Positions 25,739 through 36,205 of a stretch of 64,000 nt of DNA are shown piece by piece. A model generated the notes under the pieces. That model did no database searches. It was not told the DNA's origin and was given only the letters and a program-made list of their open reading frames with translations. Position 1 is the first letter of the stretch. Each line of letters begins with the position of its first letter. The position numbers and the translations under genes were made by a program. The stretch comes from Pseudomonadota bacterium (lineage in GTDB: Bacteria > Pseudomonadota > Gammaproteobacteria > QQUJ01): contig QQUJ01000010.1 of assembly GCA_008501635.1 (NCBI GenBank), positions 620,001-684,000 of the forward strand, read 5' to 3'.

Positions 25739-26797
25739 ATGCGTATCAAAGCCGACCAGCTCCCGCAACAGCTCCGCCAGTCCCTCGGCCCCATCTACCT
25801 GATCGCCGGCGACGAACCGTTGCTGGTTGGCGAGGCCGCCGACGGAGTGCGTGAGCGGGCGCGCGCGGCTGGCCATGTGACTCGCGAGGTGCTCGATGCC
25901 GGCGGGTCGTTCGATTGGGCGAGTCTACGACAGACCGCCGACAGCCTGTCGTTGTTTGCCGAACAGCGTCTGCTGGAACTGCGCCTGCCGGAACCGAAAC
26001 CGGGCGCGGCGGGCGCCAAGGTACTGGAGACCTACGCGGATAACCCGCCGCCGGACACCATCCTCCTGATTGTCACCGGGCGTATGGATAAGGCGACACA
26101 GAACAGCCGCTGGGTCAGCGCGCTGGATCGTGCCGGCGTGGTGGCGACCATCTGGCCCATTTCCCTGCAACAGCTCCCCGATTGGATTGAGCAGCGCATG
26201 CGCCGTCGCGGATTGACAGCAGATAGCGAGGCGATTGCCATGATTGCCGATCGCGTCGAAGGCAACCTGCTCGCGGCCGCGCAGGAGATCGAACGCCTGC
26301 ATCTTCTTCATGGCAGCGGTCGCATCGATACTCAGGCGGTTGCACAGGCGGTTGCCGATAGCGCGCGGTTCGATGTCTACAAACTGGCGGATGCCGCGCT
26401 GCAGGGAGATACGGCACGCTGTTGCCGGGTGTTGCACGGTTTACGCAGCGAAGGTATCGAACCCGTCCTCGTGCTGTGGGCGCTGACCCGTGAGGTGCGG
26501 GCCCTGGCGAGCATGGCGTATGATGTGAGCCAGGGCGGGACACCTGCCCACGCCATGGCGGCACAAAAGGTGTGGGAGAGCCGTAAACGGCTGGTGGGCG
26601 CCGCGCTGCGGCGTGGAGATGTGGGGCATTGGCAGCGGCTCCTGCTGCAGTGCGCGCATATCGATCGAGTGATCAAGGGCGTGGCTGCGGGACGACCCTG
26701 GGATGAGTTGGAGACCCTGGTGGTGGCCATGAGCGGTATCCCGGCCCAGGCAATGGTCGGACTGTTGGCGACTCCCTCATCAAGCAAAGGTAGTTGA
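25739..26797 (+). CDS. holA: DNA polymerase III subunit delta
   Basis: 352-residue delta subunit, which opens the beta clamp within the clamp loader. The start [12 protein letters not shown] and the [20 protein letters not shown] segment near residue 25 are typical of the family. Length is near E. coli HolA (343). The ATG at 25739 lies 10 bases after the lptE stop; the frame is open 20 codons further but would overlap lptE. The protein is a AAA+-fold relative lacking a functional Walker A, as expected for delta. Confidence 0.94.
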   Translation: MRIKADQLPQQLRQSLGPIYLIAGDEPLLVGEAADGVRERARAAGHVTREVLDAGGSFDWASLRQTADSLSLFAEQRLLELRLPEPKPGAAGAKVLETYADNPPPDTILLIVTGRMDKATQNSRWVSALDRAGVVATIWPISLQQLPDWIEQRMRRRGLTADSEAIAMIADRVEGNLLAAAQEIERLHLLHGSGRIDTQAVAQAVADSARFDVYKLADAALQGDTARCCRVLHGLRSEGIEPVLVLWALTREVRALASMAYDVSQGGTPAHAMAAQKVWESRKRLVGAALRRGDVGHWQRLLLQCAHIDRVIKGVAAGRPWDELETLVVAMSGIPAQAMVGLLATPSSSKGS

Positions 26798-26807
26798 GCA
26801 GGTAACA

Positions 26808-28064
26808 ATGAATGTCGAGCAGTACATGCAACAGGTCGGTGTAAGGGCGCGTAGCGCAGCGCGTACGATCGCCCGTGCCGAGACCAGGGTCAAAAACGCC
26901 GCGCTGATGGCGATTGCCCTGCGTTTGGAACAGGAACAGCCGCGCCTGATGGCCGAGAATGCCAGGGATCTGGAGGCCGGCAAGGCCAGCGGCTTGGATG
27001 CCGCGTTGCTCGATCGCCTGACGCTGACGGCCGATCGTATTGCCGCCATGGCTGATGGACTGCGTGAAATTGCCACGCTGCCCGATCCGGTAGGCGAAAT
27101 CAGCCATCTCAGCTACCGCCCTTCGGGTATCCAGGTGGGCCGCATGCGCGTACCGCTGGGCGTGATCGGCATCATCTACGAGTCGCGCCCCAACGTCACC
27201 GCCGATGCGGCCGCGCTGTGCCTGAAGGCGGGCAACGCGGCGATACTGCGCGGCGGTTCGGAGGCGCTGCACTCCAACCAGGCGATTGCCGCCTGCCTTC
27301 ACGCGGGGCTCGCGCAGGCGGGACTGCCTGCCGATGTGATCCAGGTGGTCGAAACCACCGATCGCGCTGCGGTCGGTGAGTTGATACGCATGCAGAAGTA
27401 TGTGGACGTTATCGTGCCGCGGGGCGGCAAGGGTTTGATCGAGCGTATCGCCAATGAAGCGCGCGTACCGGTGATCAAACACCTCGATGGCATCTGTCAT
27501 GTCTATATCGACGATCGTGCCGATCCCGCGATGGCGGTGAAGATTGCCGACAATGCCAAGACCCATCGTTACGGTGTGTGCAACGCCATGGAAACCCTGC
27601 TGGTGGCACGCGCCATCGCCGACCGGGTTCTGCCCGAGCTGGCCACCGTCTATGGCGAAAAAGGGGTGGAGTTGCGCGGCTGCGAGGCGACGCGGGCGAT
27701 TCTCCCCGACGTCAGGCCGGCAATCGAAAAAGATTGGGATACCGAGTATCTTGCCCCGGTTTTGGCGATTCGGGTGGTGGAAGATATCGATGCCGCCATG
27801 GCGCATATCGCCAGGCACAGTTCCGGCCACACCGAGAGCATCGTCACCACTGACTATCGGCGCGCCCAGCGCTTTCTGCGCGAAGTCGATTCCAGCTCGG
27901 TGATGGTCAATGCCTCGACCCGCTTTGCCGATGGTTTCGAGTACGGGTTGGGTGCCGAGATCGGCATCAGTACCGACAAGATCCACGCCCGCGGACCGGT
28001 CGGACTGGAGGGGCTGACCTCACAGAAGTACATCGTCCTCGGTGACGGGCAGATACGTGAGTAG
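26808..28064 (+). CDS. proA: Gamma-glutamyl phosphate reductase
   Basis: 418-residue NADPH-dependent enzyme of proline synthesis, an aldehyde dehydrogenase relative. The family blocks [37 protein letters not shown] and the C-terminal [19 protein letters not shown] are present. The catalytic Cys is in [11 protein letters not shown]. The start ATG is 10 bases after holA. proB is not adjacent. A holA-proA-nadD order is known in several gammaproteobacteria. Confidence 0.97.
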   Translation: MNVEQYMQQVGVRARSAARTIARAETRVKNAALMAIALRLEQEQPRLMAENARDLEAGKASGLDAALLDRLTLTADRIAAMADGLREIATLPDPVGEISHLSYRPSGIQVGRMRVPLGVIGIIYESRPNVTADAAALCLKAGNAAILRGGSEALHSNQAIAACLHAGLAQAGLPADVIQVVETTDRAAVGELIRMQKYVDVIVPRGGKGLIERIANEARVPVIKHLDGICHVYIDDRADPAMAVKIADNAKTHRYGVCNAMETLLVARAIADRVLPELATVYGEKGVELRGCEATRAILPDVRPAIEKDWDTEYLAPVLAIRVVEDIDAAMAHIARHSSGHTESIVTTDYRRAQRFLREVDSSSVMVNASTRFADGFEYGLGAEIGISTDKIHARGPVGLEGLTSQKYIVLGDGQIRE

Positions 28065-28166
28065 CGCAACGGCAAGAGAGAAAAGGGCAATGGGTGTGCA
28101 ATGCAGGTGCGGGCAATTGCCCCCGCCACGTCCCTTTCCCCATGGCGCTTCACTTTGACGCATTCC

Positions 28167-28796
28167 ATGCTCGGTATCCTCGGCGGCACCTTCGATCCCA
28201 TCCACTTCGGGCATCTGCGTACCGGACTTGAGGTGCGGGAAGCGTTGTGCCTGGATGAGCTGCGTTTCGTCCCCTGCCGTCAACCGCCGCATCGAGAGCA
28301 GCCCCATGCCAGCTCCGAGCAGCGGGCGGCAATGGTGCGGCTGGCGTTGCAGGGGCAGTTGCAGCTTCGTTGCGATGAGCGCGAACTGCGGCGCGCCGGA
28401 CCCTCGTACACCGTGGATACCCTGATCGAGCTCCGTGCCGAGATGGGGAAACGACCATTGTGCCTGGTGATCGGCGCGGATGCCCTGGCGGGAATCACCG
28501 CGTGGCACGAGTGGCAACGCCTCATCGAGCTGGCTCATCTGGTGGTGATGCACCGCCCCGGGTGGGAAGCTGCGCTACCGGCGGCTGCGTCCACCGAGCT
28601 GGCAGACCGCCAGATCGACGATCAGGCAACGTTGGCGGAACGCCCGGCTGGTTGCATCTGGTATCAGGCGGTCACGCCCTTGGAGATCTCTGCCTCGGCG
28701 ATACGTGCAGCGGTGCAGGCAGGCCGCTCGATCGATTTCCTCCTGCCCGCCCCGGTGGCCAGGTATATCCACGATCATCGACTCTACCTTCACTGA
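28167..28796 (+). CDS. nadD: Nicotinate-nucleotide adenylyltransferase
   Basis: 209-residue NadD, which forms deamido-NAD from nicotinate mononucleotide and ATP. The nucleotidyltransferase motif is GGTFDPIHFGHLR near the N-terminus, and the second motif is ISASAIRAAV near the end. ATG 28167 gives MLGILGGTFDP, matching the family; an upstream in-frame ATG at 28101 adds 22 unlikely residues. It lies between proA and rsfS, as in E. coli nadD-rsfS-rlmH. Confidence 0.96.
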   Translation: MLGILGGTFDPIHFGHLRTGLEVREALCLDELRFVPCRQPPHREQPHASSEQRAAMVRLALQGQLQLRCDERELRRAGPSYTVDTLIELRAEMGKRPLCLVIGADALAGITAWHEWQRLIELAHLVVMHRPGWEAALPAAASTELADRQIDDQATLAERPAGCIWYQAVTPLEISASAIRAAVQAGRSIDFLLPAPVARYIHDHRLYLH

Positions 28797-28819
28797 ATTG
28801 AGAGAAACAGACCCAAGAC

Positions 28820-29170
28820 ATGCAAACAGCAGAACTTCGTGACCTGGTCGTCGACGCCCTCGAGGACCTCAAGGCGGTCGATCTCAAGGTGCTGGATGTG
28901 CACGACCGCACCAGCTTCACCGATACCATGGTGATCGCCAGCGGCAACTCGGACCGTCATGTCAAATCACTTTCCGACAACGTGGTGCAGATGGCCAAAG
29001 CGGCCGGCGAGCAGCCGTTGGGCGTCGAGGGCCAGGATACCGGTGAATGGGTGCTGGTGGATCTGGGAAATGTCATCGTGCATGTGATGCTGCCGCGGGT
29101 GCGCGATTTCTATCAGCTGGAAAAGCTGTGGACGGCGCCGCCTGCCTCTGAACAGGCCGATCCGGGATAA
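28820..29170 (+). CDS. rsfS: Ribosomal silencing factor RsfS
   Basis: 116 residues (YbeB/Iojap family). RsfS binds L14 and blocks subunit joining in starvation. Conserved parts include [20 protein letters not shown], the [14 protein letters not shown] stretch and [20 protein letters not shown]. Normal length (E. coli 105). It is followed 18 bases later by rlmH. Confidence 0.96.
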   Translation: MQTAELRDLVVDALEDLKAVDLKVLDVHDRTSFTDTMVIASGNSDRHVKSLSDNVVQMAKAAGEQPLGVEGQDTGEWVLVDLGNVIVHVMLPRVRDFYQLEKLWTAPPASEQADPG

Positions 29171-29188
29171 GGTCGAAGTTTCACCGGC

Positions 29189-29659
29189 ATGCGTATTCAC
29201 CTGATCGCCGTCGGCACGCGCATGGATGATTGGGTCAACAGTGCTTACGAAGAGTACGCACGCCGTCTGCCCCCTTCCTGCGCATTACGTCTGATCGAGG
29301 TCCCTGCCGGGAAGGCGACCAAGAACTCTCTCGTCGAACGGCGCATTGCCGCCGAAGGCGAGCGCCAACTGGCGGTGATCCCGGCCAATGCGCATGTCGT
29401 CATTCTGGACGAGCGTGGCCGCGAGTGGGATACGCGACAATGTGCCGGGCGACTGGAGCGGTGGCTGGCCGACGGCCGCGATGTTGCGTTGCTGGTTGGC
29501 GGTGCCGACGGTCTGGCCGCAGCCTGCCGCGAACGCGCCGAAGAGAGCTGGTCGCTGTCGCGGCTGACGCTGCCGCACCCGCTGGTGCGCGTTATTGTTG
29601 CCGAACAGCTCTATCGGGCGTGGAGTCTGCTGAATCATCACCCCTACCATCGCGCGTGA
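29189..29659 (+). CDS. rlmH: 23S rRNA pseudouridine-1915 N3-methyltransferase
   Basis: 156-residue SPOUT methyltransferase (YbeA) acting on helix 69 of 23S rRNA. The knot region carries LLVGGADGL, and the C-terminus SRLTLPHPLVRVIVAEQLYR with NHHPYHRA is diagnostic. Length equals E. coli RlmH (155). It closes the leuS-to-rlmH series; the next gene is maf rather than the mrdA/rodA genes that follow in E. coli. Confidence 0.96.
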   Translation: MRIHLIAVGTRMDDWVNSAYEEYARRLPPSCALRLIEVPAGKATKNSLVERRIAAEGERQLAVIPANAHVVILDERGREWDTRQCAGRLERWLADGRDVALLVGGADGLAAACRERAEESWSLSRLTLPHPLVRVIVAEQLYRAWSLLNHHPYHRA

Positions 29660-29719
29660 GCCCTGCGGAGTTCCCGGGGTGCGACGGCGCGCATTGCCCG
29701 AGCTCTGATCCGGGTTAAC

Positions 29720-30319
29720 ATGGGGGTCATGTCCGCCACCGTGTCGATCTATCTGGCCTCACAATCACCCCGGCGCAGCGAACTGCTGCGCCAGATCGGC
29801 GTACCCCACGAGATTCTGCGGATCGCTGTCGATGAAACTCCATTGTCGCCACATGAACCGGCTGAAGATTACGTCGTGCGCCTGGCCCTGGAGAAGGCCC
29901 GCTCCGGATGGCAACAGGCTGGCAAGGGTGCTACACGCCCGGTGCTCGGCGCGGACACCGCTGTCGTGCTCGGGGATCGCATTCTGGGCAAACCTGCCGA
30001 TAAAGAGGAGGGCCTGGTGATGCTCAGGCTGTTGTCTGCCCGCACGCATCGCGTGCTCACCGGAGTGGCGCTTTGTTGGGATCACGGTGAGCAGGTGAGA
30101 ATCAGCGTAAGCGAAGTGAGTTTTCGCAGTTTGACGAACGAGGAGTGCGCGGCCTATTGGGCCAGCGGCGAACCCCGGGACAAAGCCGGGGCTTATGCGA
30201 TTCAGGGCCGGGCGGCGGTGTTCATCACCAGGATAACAGGCAGCTACAGCGGCATCGTCGGCTTGCCGCTTTATGAAACTAGTGAACTGCTGAGTGCAGC
30301 GGGCGTCTACCTCAAGTAG
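29720..30319 (+). CDS. maf: Maf-family nucleoside-triphosphate pyrophosphatase
   Basis: 199 residues (196 if the ATG at 29729 is used). Maf/YhdE enzymes hydrolyse dTTP, UTP or modified nucleotides to monophosphates. Motifs seen: [12 protein letters not shown] at the N-terminus, [38 protein letters not shown] and the [10 protein letters not shown] segment. The YhdE-type dTTPase branch is the closest match. It lies before rng, as in E. coli yhdE-rng-yhdP. Confidence 0.93.
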   Translation: MGVMSATVSIYLASQSPRRSELLRQIGVPHEILRIAVDETPLSPHEPAEDYVVRLALEKARSGWQQAGKGATRPVLGADTAVVLGDRILGKPADKEEGLVMLRLLSARTHRVLTGVALCWDHGEQVRISVSEVSFRSLTNEECAAYWASGEPRDKAGAYAIQGRAAVFITRITGSYSGIVGLPLYETSELLSAAGVYLK

Positions 30320-30429
30320 GTGAATACGCCACCCGTGCGGCGTTGATTCGCTAGAATAGCGCGCACCGCGATAAGAATAACTTACCCCTGCTCGCGAGTT
30401 GCGGGGGCCATCGAGTTCAAGGAATTCGT

Positions 30430-31935
30430 ATGAGTGAAGAGATACTCATCAACGTTACTCCGCGCGAGACGCGGGTCGCGGTCGTTGAAAACGGGGTGCT
30501 CCAGGAGGTCTACATCGAACGCGCTGCCAAGCGCGGTCTGGTGGGCAATATCTATAAGGGCCGCGTATCCCGGGTGTTGCCCGGTATGCAGGCGGCCTTC
30601 GTGGATATCGGTCTGTCGCGCGCTGCGTTTCTGCACGCCTCGGATATCACGACTCCCGAGGAAGCGGACGGTATCGAACGGCACACGGAGAGGTCGTGCA
30701 GGGATGCACTGTCTGCGAACCCAAGGATGGAATCGATTACCGAGATGGTTCGCGACGGTCAGGAGGTGCTGGTGCAGGTGGTCAAGGATCCTCTCGGCAC
30801 CAAGGGCGCACGCCTGACCACGCAAATCTCGATACCGTCACGCTTTCTGGTATTCATGCCGGGGGGCAGCAATATCGGCGTATCGCAAAAAATAGAGGAT
30901 GAAACCGAACGCAATCGGCTGAAGGAGGTTGTCGCGGGTTTCGTGGCGCAAAACGGCAATGGTTCGTTCATTGTACGTACGGCTGCCGAGGGGGCGACCG
31001 CCGCGGACCTGGAGGCCGATATGCACTTTCTGGAAAAGCTGTGGCGCAGCATCAGCGAGCGCGCGCCCTCGATCCCCAGCGGCAACGTGGTTCACGAGGA
31101 CCTGCCGCTGGCGCTGCGCACGCTGCGCGATCTGTTGGGCGTCGACGTGGAGAAGGTGCGCATCGATTCGCGCACCACCTACGAGCAGGTTCAGAAATTT
31201 GTCGAAAAGTATGTGCCCGAGATGCACGAATGCATTGAGTACTATCCGGGCGAGAGACCGATTTTCGATCTCTACGCCATCGAGGATGAAATCCACAGGG
31301 CGTTGGAACGCAAGGTACAACTCAAATCCGGCGGCTATTTGATTATCGATCAAACCGAGGCGATGACGACCATCGACATCAATACCGGCGGTTACGTCGG
31401 GCATCGCAATCTCGAGGAGACGATCTTCAAAACCAACCTGGAGGCGGCACAGGCGATCGCACGTCAACTGCGGCTGCGAAATCTGGGCGGGATCATCATT
31501 ATCGACTTCATCGACATGCAGGAGGAGGATCACAAACTGCAGGTGCTGCAGGCGTTGGAGAAGAGTCTCGCCAAAGATCACGCACGCAGCCACATCAGCG
31601 AGGTGTCAGCGCTGGGGTTGGTGGAGATGACGCGCAAAAGGACCCGCGAGAGTCTCGAGCATGTGCTCTGCGAACCCTGTTCGGCGTGCAGCGGGCGCGG
31701 CTCACTGAAGACCGCCGAAACCGTCTGCTACGAGGTGTTCCGTGAAATTCTGCGTGAGGCACGCCAGTTCGATGCCAAGAAATTCCTGGTGCTGGCCGGC
31801 CAAGAGGTGGTCGATCTGATGTTGGATGAGGAGTCGACCAGCCTCGCCGAACTCGAGGCCTTCATCGGCAAGCCCATCAAGTTTCAGGTCGAATCCTCGT
31901 ATACACAGGAACACTTCGATGTGGTGTTGATGTGA
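30430..31935 (+). CDS. rng: Ribonuclease G
   Basis: 501-residue RNase E/G-family endoribonuclease that matures the 16S 5' end and degrades mRNAs. It has an N-terminal S1-like domain (about 35-130), catalytic Asp residues in TTIDINTGGYVG and GGIIIIDFIDMQEEDH, and the zinc-link Cys pair in CEPCSACSGRGSLKT. There is no long C-terminal scaffold, so it is RNase G rather than RNase E. ATG start matches the family MSEEILINVTPRETRVAVVE. Confidence 0.97.
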   Translation: MSEEILINVTPRETRVAVVENGVLQEVYIERAAKRGLVGNIYKGRVSRVLPGMQAAFVDIGLSRAAFLHASDITTPEEADGIERHTERSCRDALSANPRMESITEMVRDGQEVLVQVVKDPLGTKGARLTTQISIPSRFLVFMPGGSNIGVSQKIEDETERNRLKEVVAGFVAQNGNGSFIVRTAAEGATAADLEADMHFLEKLWRSISERAPSIPSGNVVHEDLPLALRTLRDLLGVDVEKVRIDSRTTYEQVQKFVEKYVPEMHECIEYYPGERPIFDLYAIEDEIHRALERKVQLKSGGYLIIDQTEAMTTIDINTGGYVGHRNLEETIFKTNLEAAQAIARQLRLRNLGGIIIIDFIDMQEEDHKLQVLQALEKSLAKDHARSHISEVSALGLVEMTRKRTRESLEHVLCEPCSACSGRGSLKTAETVCYEVFREILREARQFDAKKFLVLAGQEVVDLMLDEESTSLAELEAFIGKPIKFQVESSYTQEHFDVVLM

Positions 31936-31977
31936 CAGCGCCTGCTTCTCCCCACCACGATTCAGTCTAGGGATGCG

Positions 31978-34900
31978 ATGGCACGGACGGCGAGAGTGCT
32001 GCGTACCCTGTGGCTGACCACCGCCGTCATGGTTGTGGTCACCGCTGTGCTGCTTACCGTGACCCGTCTGTTGCTGCCCCTGGCGGAGAATTTTCGCGAG
32101 GATCTGGCCACCTGGGCCTCGCAGGCGCTGGGCCATCCCGTGGAGGTGGGGCATATCAGCGCGCGCTGGCATCGCTGGGGGCCGGAACTGGCGCTTTTCG
32201 ATGTGCGTTTGAGCGATAGCGTCGACGGACCGGTGTTGTTGCGTTTCGATGAGGTGCACATCGGGGTCGATCTGTTCACCGCTCTGCGCGAACTGCGGCT
32301 TCAGCCTTCGGCCATTCGCGTCATCGGCACCCGCGTCACACTGGAGCGGATGAGCGATGGCAGGGTGCAGTTGCAAGGTTTGGGCATCGGCGAAGGGGGA
32401 GATGGCGGCAACAGGGCGGCCGGGGTTGCGTGGCTGTTCTCACGTCAGCATCTGTTGCTGGAGAAGGCCGATCTGACTCTGATCGATCGGCGTCGCGACC
32501 CGGCGACCCTGGAGCTCAGTGATATCAATCTGGAGCTGCGTAACGCGGGCGATCATCATCAGCTGGCCGGCCGGTTGCAGTTGCCGGAGTCGCTGGGTCA
32601 CCGTCTGACGCTCTCTCTGGATGCCCGCAATCTGGTCGCATCACCGGACGCTTGGGATGCACGGTTGCATGTACGACTCGACGGTGTGCAGATGACCGCG
32701 CTGACTCCGCAGCTCAGAAAAATCGCTCCCGAGTTTGCCGCCGGTACCGGCAACCTCGAGCTGTGGGGCGAACTGCGCCAGGGCCGTATTGAAACACTGC
32801 TCGGGCGTTTGGGAATCGTCGGACTGGTTGCCCAATCCACGACCGAAGCACGCTACCAGATCGATGAATTAAAGGCTGATTTCGTTTGGCGGCGCCGCGA
32901 CGCGGGGTGGGATTTACGGGGCAGCAATGTGGGTGTCGCCCGGGCCGGGAGGCATTGGCCGGTCGGTGGTTTTCAAGTCGGCTATCGAGCGGCACAGGCT
33001 GAAAGCTCTGCTTCGATAACTGCGCAGTGGGACTATCTGCGCATTGAGGATCTCACACCGTTGCTGGGTGCAGCGCCTGCGATACCGGAACGGTGGCGCG
33101 AGCTTATCACGCAACTCGCTCCTTCCGGGGCCGTGACGGCTGCTCAGCTGCAGGCTGAACTTGACGAGCAACCGCGATTCCGCTTTTGGGCGGATTTCGA
33201 TGAGCTCGGTTTCCAACCCTGGAACAAGGTGCCTGGCATTCAGGGGCTGTCAGCACGCGTGATCGCCGATGAGACGAGTGGGCGTGCGCAGATCGAGGCC
33301 AACAACCTGCGTGTCGATGCGCCCCGGCTGTTTCGTACCCCCTTTGGCGCTGAAGTCGTCAATGCGGCGCTGGAGTGGTCGCGCGTGGGTGAGGGGTGGG
33401 GTGTGGCGGTGCGCCGGGCGGCCCTGAGCGATCCCGTGGTCAAGGCGCGTGCGGCAATGGATATCGAGTGGCAACCCGAGGGGGGCACGTTTCTCGATTT
33501 GCGCGCGGCGTTTTTCGATGCCGACGGATCGCACACCTCCACCTATCTGCCTGCCGGCATCATGCCGAAGAACACGGTGGCGTGGCTTGACAGGGGCATC
33601 GTGGCTGGCAGAGTGCCGCGCGGCGATTTGGTTTACCGCGGAGTGGTAAAGCGGTTTCCCTTTGTCGCGCAGGAGGGTCGGTTTCATGTTCGTTTTGATG
33701 CGCAAGGGGCTGTGCTCGATTATCAAGCCGGTTGGCCGCGGATCGAAGGGATCGGTGCCGCCGTAGAGTTTGAAGAGGCGGCGATGCGCATAGATGCACA
33801 CCAGGGCGAAACTCTTGGGGCGAAGATTGTGCAGGCCAGTGCCGAGATTCCCAACCTGAAACGCAATCCTGCGCTCACGGTTGACGGCAAGATTGAATTC
33901 CCCGTGGCCAGCGGGATTCGGTTTTTGCGTGAGTCGCCATTGTCCGAGGGATTTCGCGAACACCTGGCGGGAATCAAGGCCGGGGGCGCGGTGTCGCTCG
34001 ACCTCGGTCTCAACATCCCATTGCGCAAGGGAACCCAGCCCGCGGTCGTCGGGACGGCGGAACTGAAGGGTGCGCGACTGTTATCGGATGCGCTGCCGTC
34101 GGCGGTCGAGGGATTGCGCGGACGGCTGCGTTTTACCGAAGCGCTGCTGACAAGCGATGGGCTGCAGGGGCGGATATTGGGCGGTGAGGCGCAAATCGAG
34201 ATCGCGGCGCCGCTGGGGAAATTCCGTGCTAAACGGCCGGCCGGGACCGTCAAGGCGCGGGGCCGCGCCCAGGGCGCCGAACTGGCGGCTCTGCTCCAGC
34301 ATCCGGCGTTGGGTAAGCGTCTGTCGGGGCAGGCTCGCTGGGAAGCGATCTGGCGACTGCCCCGCAACACGGGCGGCGCAAGTGAATTTGACGTGAACTC
34401 CACTCTCCAGGGCCTGGCAATCGACCTGCCGCAGCCAGCGGGTAAGACCCCATCGGAAGAGAGACCGCTCTCGATCAGCATCGAACTGGCGCCCGGTTCA
34501 CGCACTGATGTGGCAGTGCGTTACAACGATCGAATTGATGCCAGGCTGCGTCTGCTGAACCATGCCAAAGGTTGGGCCCTGGAGCGGGGTGAGGTGCGCC
34601 TCGGCGGTGCGCGGGCGCGTCTACCGGGCGAAGCGGGGCTCACGGTGGCGGGGGATGTCGAGCAGCTGGCCATTGCCGAGTGGCGTGCGGCGCTGGGCGG
34701 CTGGGGTAGGGAGTGGAATCTGAGTGGCGGAGCGTTGCGGCGCATCGTGCTGCGCATTGGCACGCTGCTGGTCGCCAGGCAGCAGATTCGCGATATCCGC
34801 CTGGCCGTGGTGAAGGACAACGACTATTGGGAGGGGTCGGTCAACGGGGCAGGGGCCAAAGGTCATCTGCGGGTGCCGGTTCGCGCCGGCGACAACCCGG

Positions 34901-35820
34901 TATTGCTGCGATTCGATCATCTGCAACTCGCACGCGATCCACTAGCCGCTCCGGAAGAGGACGGCGTGTGGCCCGATCCGCAGCGCACATCTTCCATCGA
35001 TATCACCGTTACGGAGTTGCAGTTGAACGGTGAGGCGCTCGGGAAGCTGGCGCTACGCACGACACGGGTGAAGGGTGGAATGCGCATCGCGCGATTCCTG
35101 GTGCAGGGTGAGAATCTGCAGTTCGATGCATCGGGCGAGTGGATGGGCGATGCGCGCGCCAGTCGCAGTGCGATCAATATGCGTCTGGAGAGTGCCAGTC
35201 TGGGCCGATTGTTGAAGGCTTTGGATTATGCCGAGGGCGTGAAAAACGGGCGTACCATTGCCGAGGCGCAGCTGACCTGGCCGGGCCCGCCGGGAAACCC
35301 CGATATGCAGGGCATGACCGGGCGAATAGCGTTGATCATCAACGGCGGGCGTCTGGTGGACATCGATCCCGGTGCCGGAAGGATCTTTGGGCTGCTCAGC
35401 TTCCAGGCGTTGCCGCGGCGACTGATCTTTGATTTCCGCGACTTTTTCCTCAAAGGTTTCAGCTTCGATGAGATCAAGGGCGATTTCCGTATCAACAGCG
35501 GTGATGCCTACAGCGACAATTTGCGAGTGGAAGGCCCTGCGGCCAGCATCGAGATCATTGGACGCACGGGTCTCGCGCAACGCGATTACGATCAGCTGGT
35601 GACGGTGATACCCAATGTGACCGGTGGGCTGCCGCTGGCCGGGTGGGCGGCAGGCGGTCCCGCAGTGGGGGCGGTGATGCTCTTCTTCCAGAAAATGTTC
35701 GGCAAAAAGATCGACGAGAGTTCCGGCTTCCGATATCGGGTCACCGGAAGTTGGGACGACCCCCAGCTGGAGAAACTCACACCGCCGGGCGCTGCTGATC
35801 AGGCTGATGCGCAACGGTAA
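31978..35820 (+). CDS. yhdP: YhdP-family AsmA-like envelope protein
   Basis: 1280 residues. A single N-terminal membrane anchor (about 10-35, LWLTTAVMVVVTAVLLTVTR) is followed by a very long periplasmic beta-rich body. The DUF3971 part and the C-terminal AsmA-like block with GGRLVDIDPGAGRIFGLLSF and DFRDFFLKGFSFDEIKGDF are characteristic. E. coli YhdP (1266 residues), TamB and YdbH form bridges thought to carry phospholipid to the outer membrane. It follows rng, the E. coli order. Confidence 0.95.
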   Translation: MARTARVLRTLWLTTAVMVVVTAVLLTVTRLLLPLAENFREDLATWASQALGHPVEVGHISARWHRWGPELALFDVRLSDSVDGPVLLRFDEVHIGVDLFTALRELRLQPSAIRVIGTRVTLERMSDGRVQLQGLGIGEGGDGGNRAAGVAWLFSRQHLLLEKADLTLIDRRRDPATLELSDINLELRNAGDHHQLAGRLQLPESLGHRLTLSLDARNLVASPDAWDARLHVRLDGVQMTALTPQLRKIAPEFAAGTGNLELWGELRQGRIETLLGRLGIVGLVAQSTTEARYQIDELKADFVWRRRDAGWDLRGSNVGVARAGRHWPVGGFQVGYRAAQAESSASITAQWDYLRIEDLTPLLGAAPAIPERWRELITQLAPSGAVTAAQLQAELDEQPRFRFWADFDELGFQPWNKVPGIQGLSARVIADETSGRAQIEANNLRVDAPRLFRTPFGAEVVNAALEWSRVGEGWGVAVRRAALSDPVVKARAAMDIEWQPEGGTFLDLRAAFFDADGSHTSTYLPAGIMPKNTVAWLDRGIVAGRVPRGDLVYRGVVKRFPFVAQEGRFHVRFDAQGAVLDYQAGWPRIEGIGAAVEFEEAAMRIDAHQGETLGAKIVQASAEIPNLKRNPALTVDGKIEFPVASGIRFLRESPLSEGFREHLAGIKAGGAVSLDLGLNIPLRKGTQPAVVGTAELKGARLLSDALPSAVEGLRGRLRFTEALLTSDGLQGRILGGEAQIEIAAPLGKFRAKRPAGTVKARGRAQGAELAALLQHPALGKRLSGQARWEAIWRLPRNTGGASEFDVNSTLQGLAIDLPQPAGKTPSEERPLSISIELAPGSRTDVAVRYNDRIDARLRLLNHAKGWALERGEVRLGGARARLPGEAGLTVAGDVEQLAIAEWRAALGGWGREWNLSGGALRRIVLRIGTLLVARQQIRDIRLAVVKDNDYWEGSVNGAGAKGHLRVPVRAGDNPVLLRFDHLQLARDPLAAPEEDGVWPDPQRTSSIDITVTELQLNGEALGKLALRTTRVKGGMRIARFLVQGENLQFDASGEWMGDARASRSAINMRLESASLGRLLKALDYAEGVKNGRTIAEAQLTWPGPPGNPDMQGMTGRIALIINGGRLVDIDPGAGRIFGLLSFQALPRRLIFDFRDFFLKGFSFDEIKGDFRINSGDAYSDNLRVEGPAASIEIIGRTGLAQRDYDQLVTVIPNVTGGLPLAGWAAGGPAVGAVMLFFQKMFGKKIDESSGFRYRVTGSWDDPQLEKLTPPGAADQADAQR

Positions 35821-35866
35821 AGTTGTCGGGCCGCGTGCTGCAATGACGACGGAGGTGGTATTCTCC

Positions 35867-36205
35867 ATGTCGATGAAATCGTGCGTGCTGCTCAGTCTGT
35901 TGCTGTTTTCGACACTGTCATTGGCTGACGGCGGTTATCTGCTGAGTGCCGAGGAGTGGTCGCGCCCGCGCAGCGGAGAGTCGTTGCGCGAACTGCCTGC
36001 GCTGAAGGCGGCAATAGGTGATTACACACGCCAGCCGCGCTCGAACATCATCGTTCGCTACCCGGGCGGTGAGGAGGGGGTGATCTGGGTGCAGGAGCTG
36101 CGCTCCTGGTTGATCGCTCTGGGGGTTCCCTCGCGGCGCATCGTGGTTCTGGCCGGGAGTGGGCAGCATGACGCGTTGGATTTACGGGTGGCGCCTGCGC
36201 AATGA
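35867..36205 (+). CDS. Small exported protein, family not recognised
   Basis: 112 residues with a clear signal peptide (MSMKSCVLLSLLLFSTLSLA, then DGG). The mature part, about 90 residues, includes NIIVRYPGGEEGVIWVQELR and LGVPSRRIVVLAGSG. The spacing of these elements is loosely like an OmpA-type domain end, but this is weak. A GGAGG lies upstream of the ATG at 35867; an ATG two codons later is possible. The stop overlaps the ATG of the amidase gene (ATGA), so the two are coupled. Confidence 0.75.
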   Translation: MSMKSCVLLSLLLFSTLSLADGGYLLSAEEWSRPRSGESLRELPALKAAIGDYTRQPRSNIIVRYPGGEEGVIWVQELRSWLIALGVPSRRIVVLAGSGQHDALDLRVAPAQ

